Below are positions 51,801 to 59,774 of a stretch of 64,000 nt of DNA, one piece after another. A program made the position numbers and the translations under genes. Origin of the DNA: Deltaproteobacteria bacterium (GTDB lineage: Bacteria > Desulfobacterota > DSM-4660 > Desulfatiglandales > HGW-15); the NCBI GenBank assembly GCA_020060215.1, contig JAGVAP010000113.1, positions 1-64,000 of the forward strand. The letters run 5' to 3'. Each line of letters starts with the position of its first letter. Position 1 is the stretch's first letter. The notes beneath the pieces were generated by a model. It saw only the letters and a program-made list of their open reading frames with translations, made no database searches and was not told the DNA's origin.

Positions 51801-52967
51801 ATCGTTGAACGCGAAGGCGGGTACCACTATCTCGCCCTCGGCGATTACACGGTCGCAGGAGAGGGAGAATCCACCATTCTCCAGCACTCGCGTCTATCGG
51901 GGAATCTCGAGGACGGCGGCGGAAGCGGCGAATTCACGGGCTTCATCGGCAGCGTGTGGAAAGACGGGATTATCGATGGGAGGATCACGGCCGTGCGGAC
52001 CACTTCGGACGGCGGTGCCGGAATCCTCCTGGGAGAAGCGGCAGGCGCTTACTTCTCGGATCTGGGGAAGTGGAAGGCCAAGGGGGATCTCTCCTATGTC
52101 CCTCTTGCGACAGGCCTCGATCCGGACAGCATCACGTTCGAGGAAAAGGATATGGCCTGGACCGGGATTGGATCCCTCGTGGACGGAGGCGCGATTGAAG
52201 TCCTTTCGAGCAAAGGGTCGATGCTTTCGATCACGGGCCAGGACTGGGGTGTGTGGCAGACGCTGCAGGCCGGCACCTACACAACCCCCGCATCGGACAA
52301 CTGGGCCATGTCCCTGACCCACCAGACAGCATCCTCTAAACACTGGGTCGAGGTGGAAGGGGACAAGTGGTCGGACGAGCAGCTGACCGCCCGGGCCGCG
52401 GGCGCCTGGGTGAGCTGGGACAAGGCCGTGACCGGCGTCGCGGGAGGCCGGCTCAAGGGCACCTTCAACCCGACCGATGCCACCTGGCAATCCGTGATGG
52501 GCGGAGCGAACCTGGAGACCAACCAGTTCATGGACATGATCGCCAGGGGACAGGTCGATGCCCTGCAGAAGCTCAACATTCCCTGCATCCAGGTGGGCAA
52601 GGCCACACTGGCGGGCAGCAGCAATCTCATGAACGTCAAGATGAACGACGTCACCTTCTTTGCCTACTCCACGGGCGCCAGCCCCAAGATCTGGGCCACC
52701 AACAACGTCACCGGGACCTACAGCGGGGCGCCGTCGCCGGGCCACAACGTGAGCCTCCAGAGCACCAGCGGAGGCAAACTCAACGCGAACTTCTCGGTGA
52801 ACAACTGGTCCAACAACAAGTGGGGTGCGAATGTGGCGGGCTCGGGCGCGCTAGACAGGACCGACGTGGGCGGGACGGTCAACGTGAACTTCCAGGGCGC
52901 AGCGGCCGGATCGTACGGCAACGGCAACCTCTCCGGAACGGGCTCGGGGGTCGTGAACACGAAATAG
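48897..52967 (+). CDS. Giant secreted FecR-domain repeat protein
   Basis: 1,356 residues. Signal peptide to about residue 36 ('VIAFVVLLHLWAAPAYS'). A FecR domain (about 55-165) has 'LYSMDKVVTRTGTAVVTFND' and 'LLLGKVIFKTGVG'. An Ala-rich coiled coil (about 180-290) and a Thr-rich linker (about 311-345) follow. About 1,000 residues of beta-rich, Gly/Trp-rich sequence come next, with at least two related repeats near 704-768 and 1009-1066 ('GLWDRTQGEQLGALVGLYRD' and 'FIGSVWKDGIIDGRITAVRT'). It looks like an extracellular or surface-exposed adhesin- or matrix-like protein; FecR domains here probably bind glycan or act structurally rather than sense iron. AGGAGAG precedes the ATG. It is bracketed by two PilZ genes. 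Confidence 0.85.
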   Translation: MKRLIVGNGSRVTVALHVIAFVVLLHLWAAPAYSSQQVASLTEFSGTVIVQSKGDWGVKPGKGLPLYSMDKVVTRTGTAVVTFNDGAVVEIRANSNLLIEEQEKTGSVTRNLRLLLGKVIFKTGVGSKTQTNLQTPTSVAGLRGTAGTLSIGLDGKSYIQFTEGGMSYTVGDFISGVAKDVPAELADLNPAQRAAFVAAAAADQAKNAAEAAQEGKISDPQAALAAAKAAEAAAIEAKAAAESMLNNADAGVRQQAQSALDAATKALEAAQEAAKKAIEAGANPEGPSTYTPTTEEKGPGFDVETPTTVVDISTTLATTTTTTVTSTTTPSSTTTSQAPTTTIAVSGSMHESGFMRHGNTIEGELNADAISGSYTGTLTFKGKIKDDAAPPYHGSVGGNLSDGSVFQGYLSGVKGSFRGMFDSIFLTPAGDAGFLYSSLLGTVDANLNLSATGTLTRSEAYGKIDNPLGKTLKVLMNNAETPANLYMDNVRVPLLSEISIDTMGNVLEWGDVWYDIDDEADPIQTNSIDLTNGTRLGVWRYDRTGDSYSNEFDIATWTGTFGHHQAAFSQGSRYHHEQYLFGGLTGIDDLQGNLKVTGLLDYLDATYMGKIDFEYYKRYLGGDYAVAGGTMNLVKQDLGGYFGSNSSGHGGFYYNHAGIFALGGSTIGRIGLKSRPDGDYDFLAIGKASPGEASNYVINHSIRTGSSGAREGFFTGLWDRTQGEQLGALVGLYRDQSGKFGILRDYDIALESGLTMPDGDMWRAKGTIDFVHMFQQPRVDSTTINIGSLWGEITSGSFNGAGTIYGESNSLLTETRYYCFPSNSGTKPWGIYSLAMNGRGEGKGFYEKPPLDRQWAANIEGTGDFAHPDSWAPYDGMLEGQWYDDGSVIGSLDGFIRDHDSNIMGIISGTFLGTGYENPESSGEGYWIGQSIGSWEWTLGVGNFVPETLYSFDGDTIARVGEDPADIGIVEREGGYHYLALGDYTVAGEGESTILQHSRLSGNLEDGGGSGEFTGFIGSVWKDGIIDGRITAVRTTSDGGAGILLGEAAGAYFSDLGKWKAKGDLSYVPLATGLDPDSITFEEKDMAWTGIGSLVDGGAIEVLSSKGSMLSITGQDWGVWQTLQAGTYTTPASDNWAMSLTHQTASSKHWVEVEGDKWSDEQLTARAAGAWVSWDKAVTGVAGGRLKGTFNPTDATWQSVMGGANLETNQFMDMIARGQVDALQKLNIPCIQVGKATLAGSSNLMNVKMNDVTFFAYSTGASPKIWATNNVTGTYSGAPSPGHNVSLQSTSGGKLNANFSVNNWSNNKWGANVAGSGALDRTDVGGTVNVNFQGAAAGSYGNGNLSGTGSGVVNTK

Positions 52968-53456
52968 CCGGCCGCTCACATGAAACTTCATTGTGGGTCC
53001 CGGGCCCTGGGTCCAAGGTTCAGGGTTGTAGGGTCTCTCAAAGACGAAGTTTCTTTCATTGACTAGACTGGCTGCCGGCCAGAGGCCCCGCTTATATGAG
53101 ACTTCGTCCCCAGTAGGAGCAAGCTCGCGCTTGCGATTCATTTGCCCCCGAAAGATCGCAAGCAGAGCTTGCTCCTGCACAAGAAAACCGCAGCGAGTCT
53201 CCCTGCTGATCCGCTGATCGCGCGCATCCGCAAATGTCATTTCCGGTCTACCCCCCTTCCGGCCCTGACCTTCTTAGTCCGGCTGCTGCATAGGGCGCGC
53301 GTCTTCCATCCGATCTGCGACTTTAGTTGTAGAGAGGCCCTGCCGTCTCATCCCCGAATATACGGACTCCAATCATACTTCCTCCCGATTGCCCTTCCTC
53401 GGTCATCCCTATAGAGTCTCCGGCATAAACCCATCTCCCTGGAGGATTCAAATCTC
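52968..53456. repeat. Intergenic with REP hairpin and third composite repeat copy
   Basis: 52990-53180 contains a shortened relative of the composite element (TTGACTAGACTGGCTGCCGG, then TATGAGACTTCGTCCCC) and a REP hairpin at 53111-53180. No gene is seen. Confidence 0.55.
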
Positions 53457-53801
53457 ATGAAAGAGAAGCGAAGACTCGAACGTTTCGATTTGAGCGTGCC
53501 TGCAAGGCTCGAAGGGCTCGGAAGAGGGAGACAAGGCGACATCATCCATCTCCAGACCAGCGACATCTGTTCGGGCGGGGCTTTCTTTCAAACGGAACAG
53601 TCCCTGCCGGAGGGGACGAAGGTCAGGATCGAGATCGTGCTTCCTCTGCGGGGGCTGAAGAAATTCCTGGCGGAATACGAACATGCTCAAATCCAGGTGA
53701 CCGGCACGGTTGTCCGGAATGAGTCCAGGGGGATGGCGGTCTGCTTCAACAAGGATTATGCAATCAAACCGTGGAAGGGAAGAGAACCATCCCGGCACTG
53801 A
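53457..53801 (+). CDS. PilZ-domain protein, copy 2
   Basis: 114 residues, the same length as copy 1 at 48245: 'MKEKRRLERFDLSVPARLEG', 'TSDICSGGAFFQTEQSLPEG' and 'VTGTVVRNESRGMAVCFN'. TGGAGG lies about 13 bases before the ATG. The clear paralogy, with both copies flanking the FecR gene and both preceded by repeat-rich gaps, points to a local duplication. It lies 88 bases upstream of the GAF/cyclase gene and may be cotranscribed with it, which would join two cyclic-nucleotide signalling proteins. Confidence 0.85.
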   Translation: MKEKRRLERFDLSVPARLEGLGRGRQGDIIHLQTSDICSGGAFFQTEQSLPEGTKVRIEIVLPLRGLKKFLAEYEHAQIQVTGTVVRNESRGMAVCFNKDYAIKPWKGREPSRH

Positions 53802-53889
53802 GGTCACCTTGTTCAGGCGCAGGATCTCAAAAGAGACGGCTTCAACTTCGACCTTCTGGAGTTTTCACGCCCATGAGGGAGGATTCGCC

Positions 53890-55188
53890 ATGAACCGACT
53901 GCAGCGCCGAACACATCATGTGCGGGCGATCATCAGGAGAAAGGACGACCTTCTCCTGCGGCAGAAGATCCAAAAGCACACCATCCTTTTCAATGTCGGG
54001 CAGATTATCACGTCGGAAATAAACCTGAGGCCCCTGTTCGAGTTGATCATGGAACAGACGAACCTGGTCATGTCCGCCCGGCGGAGCACGGTATTTCTCT
54101 ATGACGAGCAGAAGGACGAGCTGTGGTTCCTGGTGGCCACAGGGATGGGCCAGGGCGAGATTCGAATTCCGGCTGACCAGGGGGTGGCGGGTTGGGTCTT
54201 CAGGAACGGCAAGCCCGTAATCATCAACGACGCCTATACCGATTCAAGATTCTGTTCCGCAATCGACATGCAATCGGGTTTTCGGACAACCAATATCATC
54301 AGTGTGCCCCTTTTCAACCGGCGGAGGGAGTGCATCGGTACGCTCCAGGCACTGAACCGCGTTGCTGGCGATTTCACGGATGAAGACCTCGAGATCCTCC
54401 TCGCCATGGCGCAGTATGTGGCCGTGGCCCTGGAGAACTCCAGGTTGTTTGAGGAGGTCAAGGACTATTCCCAGAGATTGAGGGAGTCTCTTCTTCACCT
54501 GGAAACCCTCGAGAAGATCAAGTGCCAGCTCACCAAGTTCGTTCCCTCTTCCGTGGCCAGGCTGGTCGAGCAGGATCCCGATAAAGTGAGCATGAACAAA
54601 ACACCCGCCGAGGTGACCATCCTCTTCACGGATATCGAAGGGTTCTCCAGAATCACACAGGGATACGACCCCATGCTCGTCAACGACATGGTGGAGTGCC
54701 ACTTTTCCAGGTACCTCGAGTGCATCATGCGTCATGGGGGCGAGGTGAACGAGGTGGCAGGGGATGGACTGATGGTCATCTTCAAGAAAAACGGGACAGG
54801 CTCTCATGCCAAGGAAGCCGTCCTGGCCGCCATGGAGATCGTTGAGGAGAACGGGCGACTGAACCACCTCCATTCGTATCCCTGGGGTAGAGTGGATTTG
54901 CACCTGGGAGTCAATTCCGGTCAGGCATTGGTGGGATCGACCAAGATGAAGAGTCTCACCGGAGAGCGCTGGACCTATACCGCCTCGGGAGCGGTTACCG
55001 TAATCGCATCGAGGATCGGTGCGGAGTCCAGCTCCACCCGCCTCTATATCGGACCGGCGACCTATGAGGATGTGAAGGGGGATTTCGAGTGTGAGTTCCT
55101 GGGCGAAAGAGAACTGAAGAATGTACGAGGCGCGGTACCCGTCTATCATGTAAAGGCCTGCAGAGATATCCCTCTCCTTTCGGAATGA
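53890..55188 (+). CDS. GAF-domain class III nucleotidyl cyclase
   Basis: 432 residues from the ATG at 53890 (GGGAGGA). A GAF domain (about 45-195, 'IMEQTNLVMSARRSTVFLYD') is joined by a coiled coil to a class III cyclase domain (about 240-400). Both metal aspartates are present ('VTILFTDIEGFSRIT' and 'VAGDGLMVIFKK'), as is the transition-state Arg ('VIASRIG'). The purine-selecting Lys of adenylate cyclases is Glu ('NEVAGDG') and the conserved Asn before the Arg is Val. Nucleotide preference, cAMP or cGMP, is therefore open. It is cytoplasmic, with ligand sensing through GAF. Confidence 0.88.
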   Translation: MNRLQRRTHHVRAIIRRKDDLLLRQKIQKHTILFNVGQIITSEINLRPLFELIMEQTNLVMSARRSTVFLYDEQKDELWFLVATGMGQGEIRIPADQGVAGWVFRNGKPVIINDAYTDSRFCSAIDMQSGFRTTNIISVPLFNRRRECIGTLQALNRVAGDFTDEDLEILLAMAQYVAVALENSRLFEEVKDYSQRLRESLLHLETLEKIKCQLTKFVPSSVARLVEQDPDKVSMNKTPAEVTILFTDIEGFSRITQGYDPMLVNDMVECHFSRYLECIMRHGGEVNEVAGDGLMVIFKKNGTGSHAKEAVLAAMEIVEENGRLNHLHSYPWGRVDLHLGVNSGQALVGSTKMKSLTGERWTYTASGAVTVIASRIGAESSSTRLYIGPATYEDVKGDFECEFLGERELKNVRGAVPVYHVKACRDIPLLSE

Positions 55189-55478
55189 CATCGATTCGAC
55201 CTTCCTTCCCCATTCAGCTCATCTTCCCTGGCGCCATGCCTCATTCGGTAACAGGCGCGTTTCTCCTTGATTTTGGTGATCGGTTCACTACAATGGGCGC
55301 GCGAATGGACGGACCCTCGGCCGAAGCATATGCCGGGGGTTTCTCGAGCGATGCGCACTTTGTGCTTGCGAGGGCGATCGCATGTGCCGATATCAGATTG
55401 GACGCGCGCCCTGTCACGAAAGGAAGAGCCGAATGTTCCAGGGTCGTGAAGAACGTTGTTCATTGAGGAGGAGTTGGG
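55189..55478. other. Intergenic, no gene seen
   Basis: About 290 bases before the SPFH gene, with no convincing frame. The final bases hold the strong GAGGAGGAG ribosome-binding site of the next gene. Confidence 0.45.
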
Positions 55479-56615
55479 ATGGGCAAAGATAATCTCATAT
55501 TCCTGGAAATGATCGAGTGGTTCGATGAGACGGGCAAGGAACTGGTCCATCGCATTCCGGAGAAGGGCTCCGGCGAGATCAAGTTCGGCGCCCAGCTCAC
55601 GGTCCGGGAAAGCCAGGCCGCGGTTTTCTTCTACCAGGGCAAGGCCGTAGAGGCCTTCGGCCCCGGAAGACATACCCTCAAGACCGCCAATATCCCGATC
55701 CTGACCAAGATCGCCAGCATCCCGTGGGCCATGAACAGCCCCCTCCGGGCCGAGGTCTACATGGTCAATCTCAAGGTCTTCACCAACCTGAAATGGGGGA
55801 CCAGGGACCCGGTGGCCTTCAAGGACTGTGAACTGGGGCTGATCCGGCTCAGGGCTTTTGGGATGTTCAATCTGCAGGTGGTGCAGCCGGTGCTGTTCAT
55901 CAACAGCCTGGTAGGCACCCAAGGGATGTTCACCACCGAGGAGATCGAGGACTACCTCAACAAGGTCATCGTCTCCAGGTTCAACGACTACATGGGCCAC
56001 ACCATCGACTCCGTCGTGAACCTGCCCTCCAAGTACGATGAGCTCTCCGAAGGCCTCCAGAAAAGGGTCCAGCAGGACTTCAGCCATTTCGGCATGGCCC
56101 TGACCCATCTCTACATCAATTCCATAACACCTCCTCCCGAGGTGCAGCAGGCGATCGACGACCGCGCCCGCATGGGCGTCTTTCAGGATATGAACAAGTT
56201 GATGCAGATGAAGGCGGCCATGGCCATGGAAAAGGCGGCGGGGGCGGAAGGTGGTGCGGCGGATGGGATGGGCATGGGCATGGGGCTCATGATGCCGGCC
56301 ATGTTCGCCCAGTTTTTTTCAGGGACCAAGGCCGATCAGGCCCAACCCGGGGCGACCGCCTCCTGTCCGGAATGTCGGGCCCAGTTGGGTCCAAGCGCCC
56401 GGTTCTGCCCCCAGTGCGGTCATCAGCAGGTCGTCTTTCAGCAATGCCCGAAATGCGGAAAGAATCTGGCCCCCAGCGCCAGGTTCTGCTCTCGCTGCGG
56501 CCTGGCCGTGACCGAGAAGCCGAAACCCAGGATCTGCGCCCAGTGCGGGGCGGAGAACCTTCCGGGCTCCATGTTCTGCAATGAATGCGGGGAGAAACTG
56601 GAAAACAGGTCGTGA
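55479..56615 (+). CDS. SPFH-domain protein with three C-terminal zinc ribbons (YdjI-like)
   Basis: 378 residues. Residues 1-245 are an SPFH/virion-core-like domain ('ESQAAVFFYQGKAVEAFGPG', 'EVYMVNLKVFTNLKWGT', 'HFGMALTHLYINSITPPPE'). A Met/Gly-rich segment ('MGMGMGLMMPAMFAQFF') follows. Three tandem double-zinc ribbons then come: 'CPECRAQLGPSARFCPQCG', 'CPKCGKNLAPSARFCSRCG' and 'CAQCGAENLPGSMFCNECG'. SPFH/YdjI-type proteins scaffold membrane stress complexes, for instance with PspA-like proteins; none is in this window. GAGGAGGAG precedes the ATG. It heads a same-strand run with a second zinc-ribbon protein, an Hsp70 and MscS. Confidence 0.88.
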   Translation: MGKDNLIFLEMIEWFDETGKELVHRIPEKGSGEIKFGAQLTVRESQAAVFFYQGKAVEAFGPGRHTLKTANIPILTKIASIPWAMNSPLRAEVYMVNLKVFTNLKWGTRDPVAFKDCELGLIRLRAFGMFNLQVVQPVLFINSLVGTQGMFTTEEIEDYLNKVIVSRFNDYMGHTIDSVVNLPSKYDELSEGLQKRVQQDFSHFGMALTHLYINSITPPPEVQQAIDDRARMGVFQDMNKLMQMKAAMAMEKAAGAEGGAADGMGMGMGLMMPAMFAQFFSGTKADQAQPGATASCPECRAQLGPSARFCPQCGHQQVVFQQCPKCGKNLAPSARFCSRCGLAVTEKPKPRICAQCGAENLPGSMFCNECGEKLENRS

Positions 56616-56695
56616 ACGTGTATCGTGAGCGTGAAAGGATAACCTCAGGCAGGCTTTTTCGCGTGCACGTATACGTTCCACGTACACGATCTCTA
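56612..56695. repeat. CGTGAACGTGTA-type inverted repeat
   Basis: GAACGTGTATCGTGAGCGTG is mirrored by CGCGTGCACGTATACGTTC. Similar words recur at 62661-62735. It fills the gap between the SPFH and second zinc-ribbon genes. Confidence 0.55.
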
Positions 56696-56722
56696 TCGTA
56701 ACTTACCGGTTAATCCTTCCAC

Positions 56723-57958
56723 ATGGGACAAGCAACCAGAGTTCTGATCGAACACCAGTGCCCCCAGTGCGGTGCGCCTGCCACCCTCGAGGAAACCGAC
56801 CGGCTATTCAGCTGCAGGTTCTGCCGCGTAAAGTCGTTTCTCACCCACAGCAATTTTTTCCATTACCTCCTTCCGCACACCACCAGGGGGGCAGAGGAAG
56901 TGGTCTATCTCCCTTACTGGAGGTTAAAGGGAATATTCTTCTGGAGCCTTCGATCCGGCATCAAACACAGGATCGTGGACGTGAGCTGGCAGGCACTCTC
57001 CTCTCCCTATTTTCCGATCTCCCTGGGGCTTCGCAGCCAGACCCTGAAGCTTCGTTTCGTATCTCCCGAAGACGCGGGCCGATTCCTGAAGCCGAATGTG
57101 ACCGTGGCGCAGATGAGGGAGAAGGTAAAGGATTCCTTCCTTTCGCCTGCAGATCATTCTTACGAGCGGACCCTGATCGGAGAGACCCCCAGCATCATCT
57201 ACTCCCCCTTTTACATCCGCTCCTGCGTGGTAGACGCCATACTCGACAGAACGGTCTCCGATGCGCTTCCGGAAGGGTTCAAGCTCGGGACGAGGACGGA
57301 ACCCCACCCGAACCGGGAGATTCGTTTCATCCCGGCCCTGTGCCCAAAGTGCGGCTGGGATCTCGACGGGGAAAGGGATTCTCTGGTCCTTCACTGCAGG
57401 AATTGCCGCGTCCTGTACCAGGCGGGAAACGGCCGTTTCAAACCGATCCGGGTCGCCCATCTGCCGGCCGCGGGAGAAGGACACCTCTTTCTCCCTTTCT
57501 ATCGGATCGAGGCAGAGACCTCAGGCATCCGGCTGAATTCTTTCGCGGACCTTGTCCTGCACGCGAATCTCCCGAAGGTGGTCCGGAAGGAATGGGAGGA
57601 ACTCCCCTTCCACTTCTGGTCTCCCGCGTTCAAGGTCAGGCCGGAGGATTTCCTGCGGTTTGCCAGGAACCTGACCCTTTCCCAGCCCCAGGCCACGCTC
57701 CTGCCGGGGCTGCCGAGCGGCACTCTTTCCCCGGTCACCCTTTCCGTCTCCGAAGCCGCAGAGGGGCTGAAGATCCATCTCGCCGGCTTTATAAAGCCGG
57801 CCCAGGTGATGCTGCCCAGGCTCCAGGAGATCACGATCAAGCCCCGGAAGGGACTGCTGGTCTATATCCCCTTCCAGCAGAAGGGGAGCGACCTCACCCA
57901 CCCCGACTTCCAGCTCCGGATCAACAGAAACCTCCTCAGGTTTGCGAAGCACCTGTGA
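56723..57958 (+). CDS. Zinc-ribbon protein linked to the SPFH gene, unknown function
   Basis: 411 residues. An N-terminal zinc ribbon ('EHQCPQCGAPATLEETDRLF', then 'CRFCRVKSF') and a second one in the middle ('ALCPKCGWDLDGERDS', 'LHCRNCRVLY') separate two alpha/beta-looking halves that each begin with 'VVYLPYWRLKGIFFWSLR'- or 'HLFLPFYRIEAET'-type sequence, suggesting internal duplication. No enzyme motif or membrane segment is seen. There is no clear ribosome-binding site, but the ATG at 56723 is the first in the frame. Proteins of this kind are, to my recollection, found beside SPFH/YdjI genes; the role is unknown. Confidence 0.75.
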   Translation: MGQATRVLIEHQCPQCGAPATLEETDRLFSCRFCRVKSFLTHSNFFHYLLPHTTRGAEEVVYLPYWRLKGIFFWSLRSGIKHRIVDVSWQALSSPYFPISLGLRSQTLKLRFVSPEDAGRFLKPNVTVAQMREKVKDSFLSPADHSYERTLIGETPSIIYSPFYIRSCVVDAILDRTVSDALPEGFKLGTRTEPHPNREIRFIPALCPKCGWDLDGERDSLVLHCRNCRVLYQAGNGRFKPIRVAHLPAAGEGHLFLPFYRIEAETSGIRLNSFADLVLHANLPKVVRKEWEELPFHFWSPAFKVRPEDFLRFARNLTLSQPQATLLPGLPSGTLSPVTLSVSEAAEGLKIHLAGFIKPAQVMLPRLQEITIKPRKGLLVYIPFQQKGSDLTHPDFQLRINRNLLRFAKHL

Positions 57959-58197
57959 TGTCCCTGGTCAGAAGAGCACGAAGGTGAAATGGATCCGTGA
58001 TTAGTTCCGCAATGGTGAAACGTATCCTACGGTTTGCGCCGCCATCTCCAATGACCCGAATCGATGGGGTTCCGCTACGCTCCACCATCCTGCAACGTTG
58101 CCGAACGACCCATGACCAAGGACAAAGAACGAACAAGGACTTGACATTTCCCTCCTCGATATCGCAAGTCTAAAGGCAGAGAGGAGGTACTCTCTTT
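57959..58197. other. Intergenic before the Hsp70 gene
   Basis: About 240 bases, no gene. TTGACA near 58141 lies about 55 bases before the Hsp70 start, but no good -10 follows at 17 bases. AGGAGG at 58184 is the ribosome-binding site. Confidence 0.4.
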
Positions 58198-59730
58198 ATG
58201 CGTTTAGGAATAGATTTCGGCACCACCCGGACGGTGGTGGCCGCCGCTGAAAACGGGAATTACCCTGTGTGCACTTTTTTGTGGAATGGGGAGCAGAGGG
58301 ATTATATCCCCAGCCTGGCGGCCCTCAAGGGCGATTCACTCTTCTTCGGCTGGGAGGCTGTGGAGCGGCTGAATGATCCGGACGCCCATGTGCTCAGGTC
58401 CATGAAGCGTTTGGCGCAGCAGCTCGATCCGGACGGACTTGTGCAAGTATCCCCGGATTTTCAGATCCCGCTCCTGGATCTCCTTACGCTCTTCTTTCGC
58501 CACCTCATGCATATGGTGAAGAGGAATGGGAGCCTTTTCCTGAAGAAAGGCGAAAGGCTGGAGGCCATGGTGGCCACACCGGCAAACGCCTGCAGCAACC
58601 AGCGCTACCTCACCATGGAGGCCTTCCGCAGGGCAGGCGTTCGCGTGATCGGGGCCATGAACGAACCTTCGGCCGCAGCCGTGGAGTTTGCCAGCCGCTA
58701 CCTCGGCAACCTCGGGCCCAGGAGCCCGAAGAGGTACATGGTGGTTTATGACCTGGGCGGCGGCACCTTCGATACCTCCGCGGTGGCACTGGCCGACCGC
58801 AATTATGAGGTCATCGGACATGCCGGCGTAGGGAGGCTGGGAGGAGACGACTTTGACGAGGTGATCCTGGAGTTGACCCTCGAAAGGCTCGGCATCCCGC
58901 GAAACCGACTGACCCCGGGTGAGGAGGTCCGTCTGCTCGAGGAGTGCCGCGAAAGAAAGGAAGGCCTCAAGGCAAACACGAGGAAAATGGTGGTGGACCC
59001 TGGTCCTGCCCTCCGGAAAGAGGATCCGGTGGTGATCGAGACACGCGAGATCTACGGTCGATGTGAAACGCTGGTGCTGCAGTCCATGCAGAAACTGGAG
59101 GAGGTGTTTTCGCTCCTCCCTCGCGTCCCGGACATCGACCCGGTCAAGAGCCTGGCCGCGATCTACCTGGTGGGAGGATCGGTCTCCTTCCCGCCGGTAG
59201 CGCGAAAGATCAGGGAGGTGTATGCGAACAAGGTGAAAGCGGCTCCCATGCCGCATGCAGCGACGGCTATCGGCCTTTCCATCGCGGCCGACCCCGGCGC
59301 CAGGATCAGCATGCGCGAGACCGTTTCCCGCCACTTCGGCGTTTGGAGGGAGTCGGAACAGGGGCGCCAAAAGGTTTTCGATCCGATCTTCGGCAAGGAC
59401 AGGCAGGTGGATGCGGCCACAGGGCTCCTGGAGGCTCACCGAACCTACCGGCCGGCCCACAACATCGGGCATTTCCGCTTCATGGAATGCAGTTCCCTTG
59501 GTGATCTCGGACAGCCCCTGGGGGACATCGCCGTCTGGAAGGAAACCTTTTTCCCCTACGATCCTCACCTGCAGGACCGGAAGGATCTGGCCCGCATCCC
59601 CGTGGAGAACCGCCCCGACCTCATGTCTCAGGAGGTCACGGAAACCTACTCATACGATGGGGAGGGGAGAATTCGAGTCCGGATCGAGAACCGCACATCC
59701 AGCTATCGGAAGATGTTCGATCTGGGGTGA
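58198..59730 (+). CDS. Short Hsp70-family protein (DnaK-like ATPase)
   Basis: 510 residues against about 640 for DnaK. The actin-fold ATPase is complete: phosphate 1 'MRLGIDFGTTRTVVAAAENG', 'ATPANACSNQRYLTMEAFR', 'NEPSAAAVEFASRYLG', phosphate 2 'VVYDLGGGTFDTSAVALADR' and adenosine motif 'IYLVGGSVSFPPVARKIRE'. The C-terminal 140 residues are short, beta-rich-looking, and lack the DnaK lid and EEVD-like tail, so substrate binding must differ. AGGAGG precedes the ATG. It sits between the SPFH/zinc-ribbon genes and MscS, suggesting an envelope-stress chaperone. Possible co-chaperone: the C-terminal J-domain protein at 31082. Confidence 0.9.
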   Translation: MRLGIDFGTTRTVVAAAENGNYPVCTFLWNGEQRDYIPSLAALKGDSLFFGWEAVERLNDPDAHVLRSMKRLAQQLDPDGLVQVSPDFQIPLLDLLTLFFRHLMHMVKRNGSLFLKKGERLEAMVATPANACSNQRYLTMEAFRRAGVRVIGAMNEPSAAAVEFASRYLGNLGPRSPKRYMVVYDLGGGTFDTSAVALADRNYEVIGHAGVGRLGGDDFDEVILELTLERLGIPRNRLTPGEEVRLLEECRERKEGLKANTRKMVVDPGPALRKEDPVVIETREIYGRCETLVLQSMQKLEEVFSLLPRVPDIDPVKSLAAIYLVGGSVSFPPVARKIREVYANKVKAAPMPHAATAIGLSIAADPGARISMRETVSRHFGVWRESEQGRQKVFDPIFGKDRQVDAATGLLEAHRTYRPAHNIGHFRFMECSSLGDLGQPLGDIAVWKETFFPYDPHLQDRKDLARIPVENRPDLMSQEVTETYSYDGEGRIRVRIENRTSSYRKMFDLG

Positions 59731-59774
59731 TCGTACTGCCCTTGTGAGATAGGCACCTGGCGCTGGAGGTTGAC

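Noticed and set aside
58336..59568. 410-codon minus-strand frame
   Set aside because: Antisense shadow of the Hsp70 gene.
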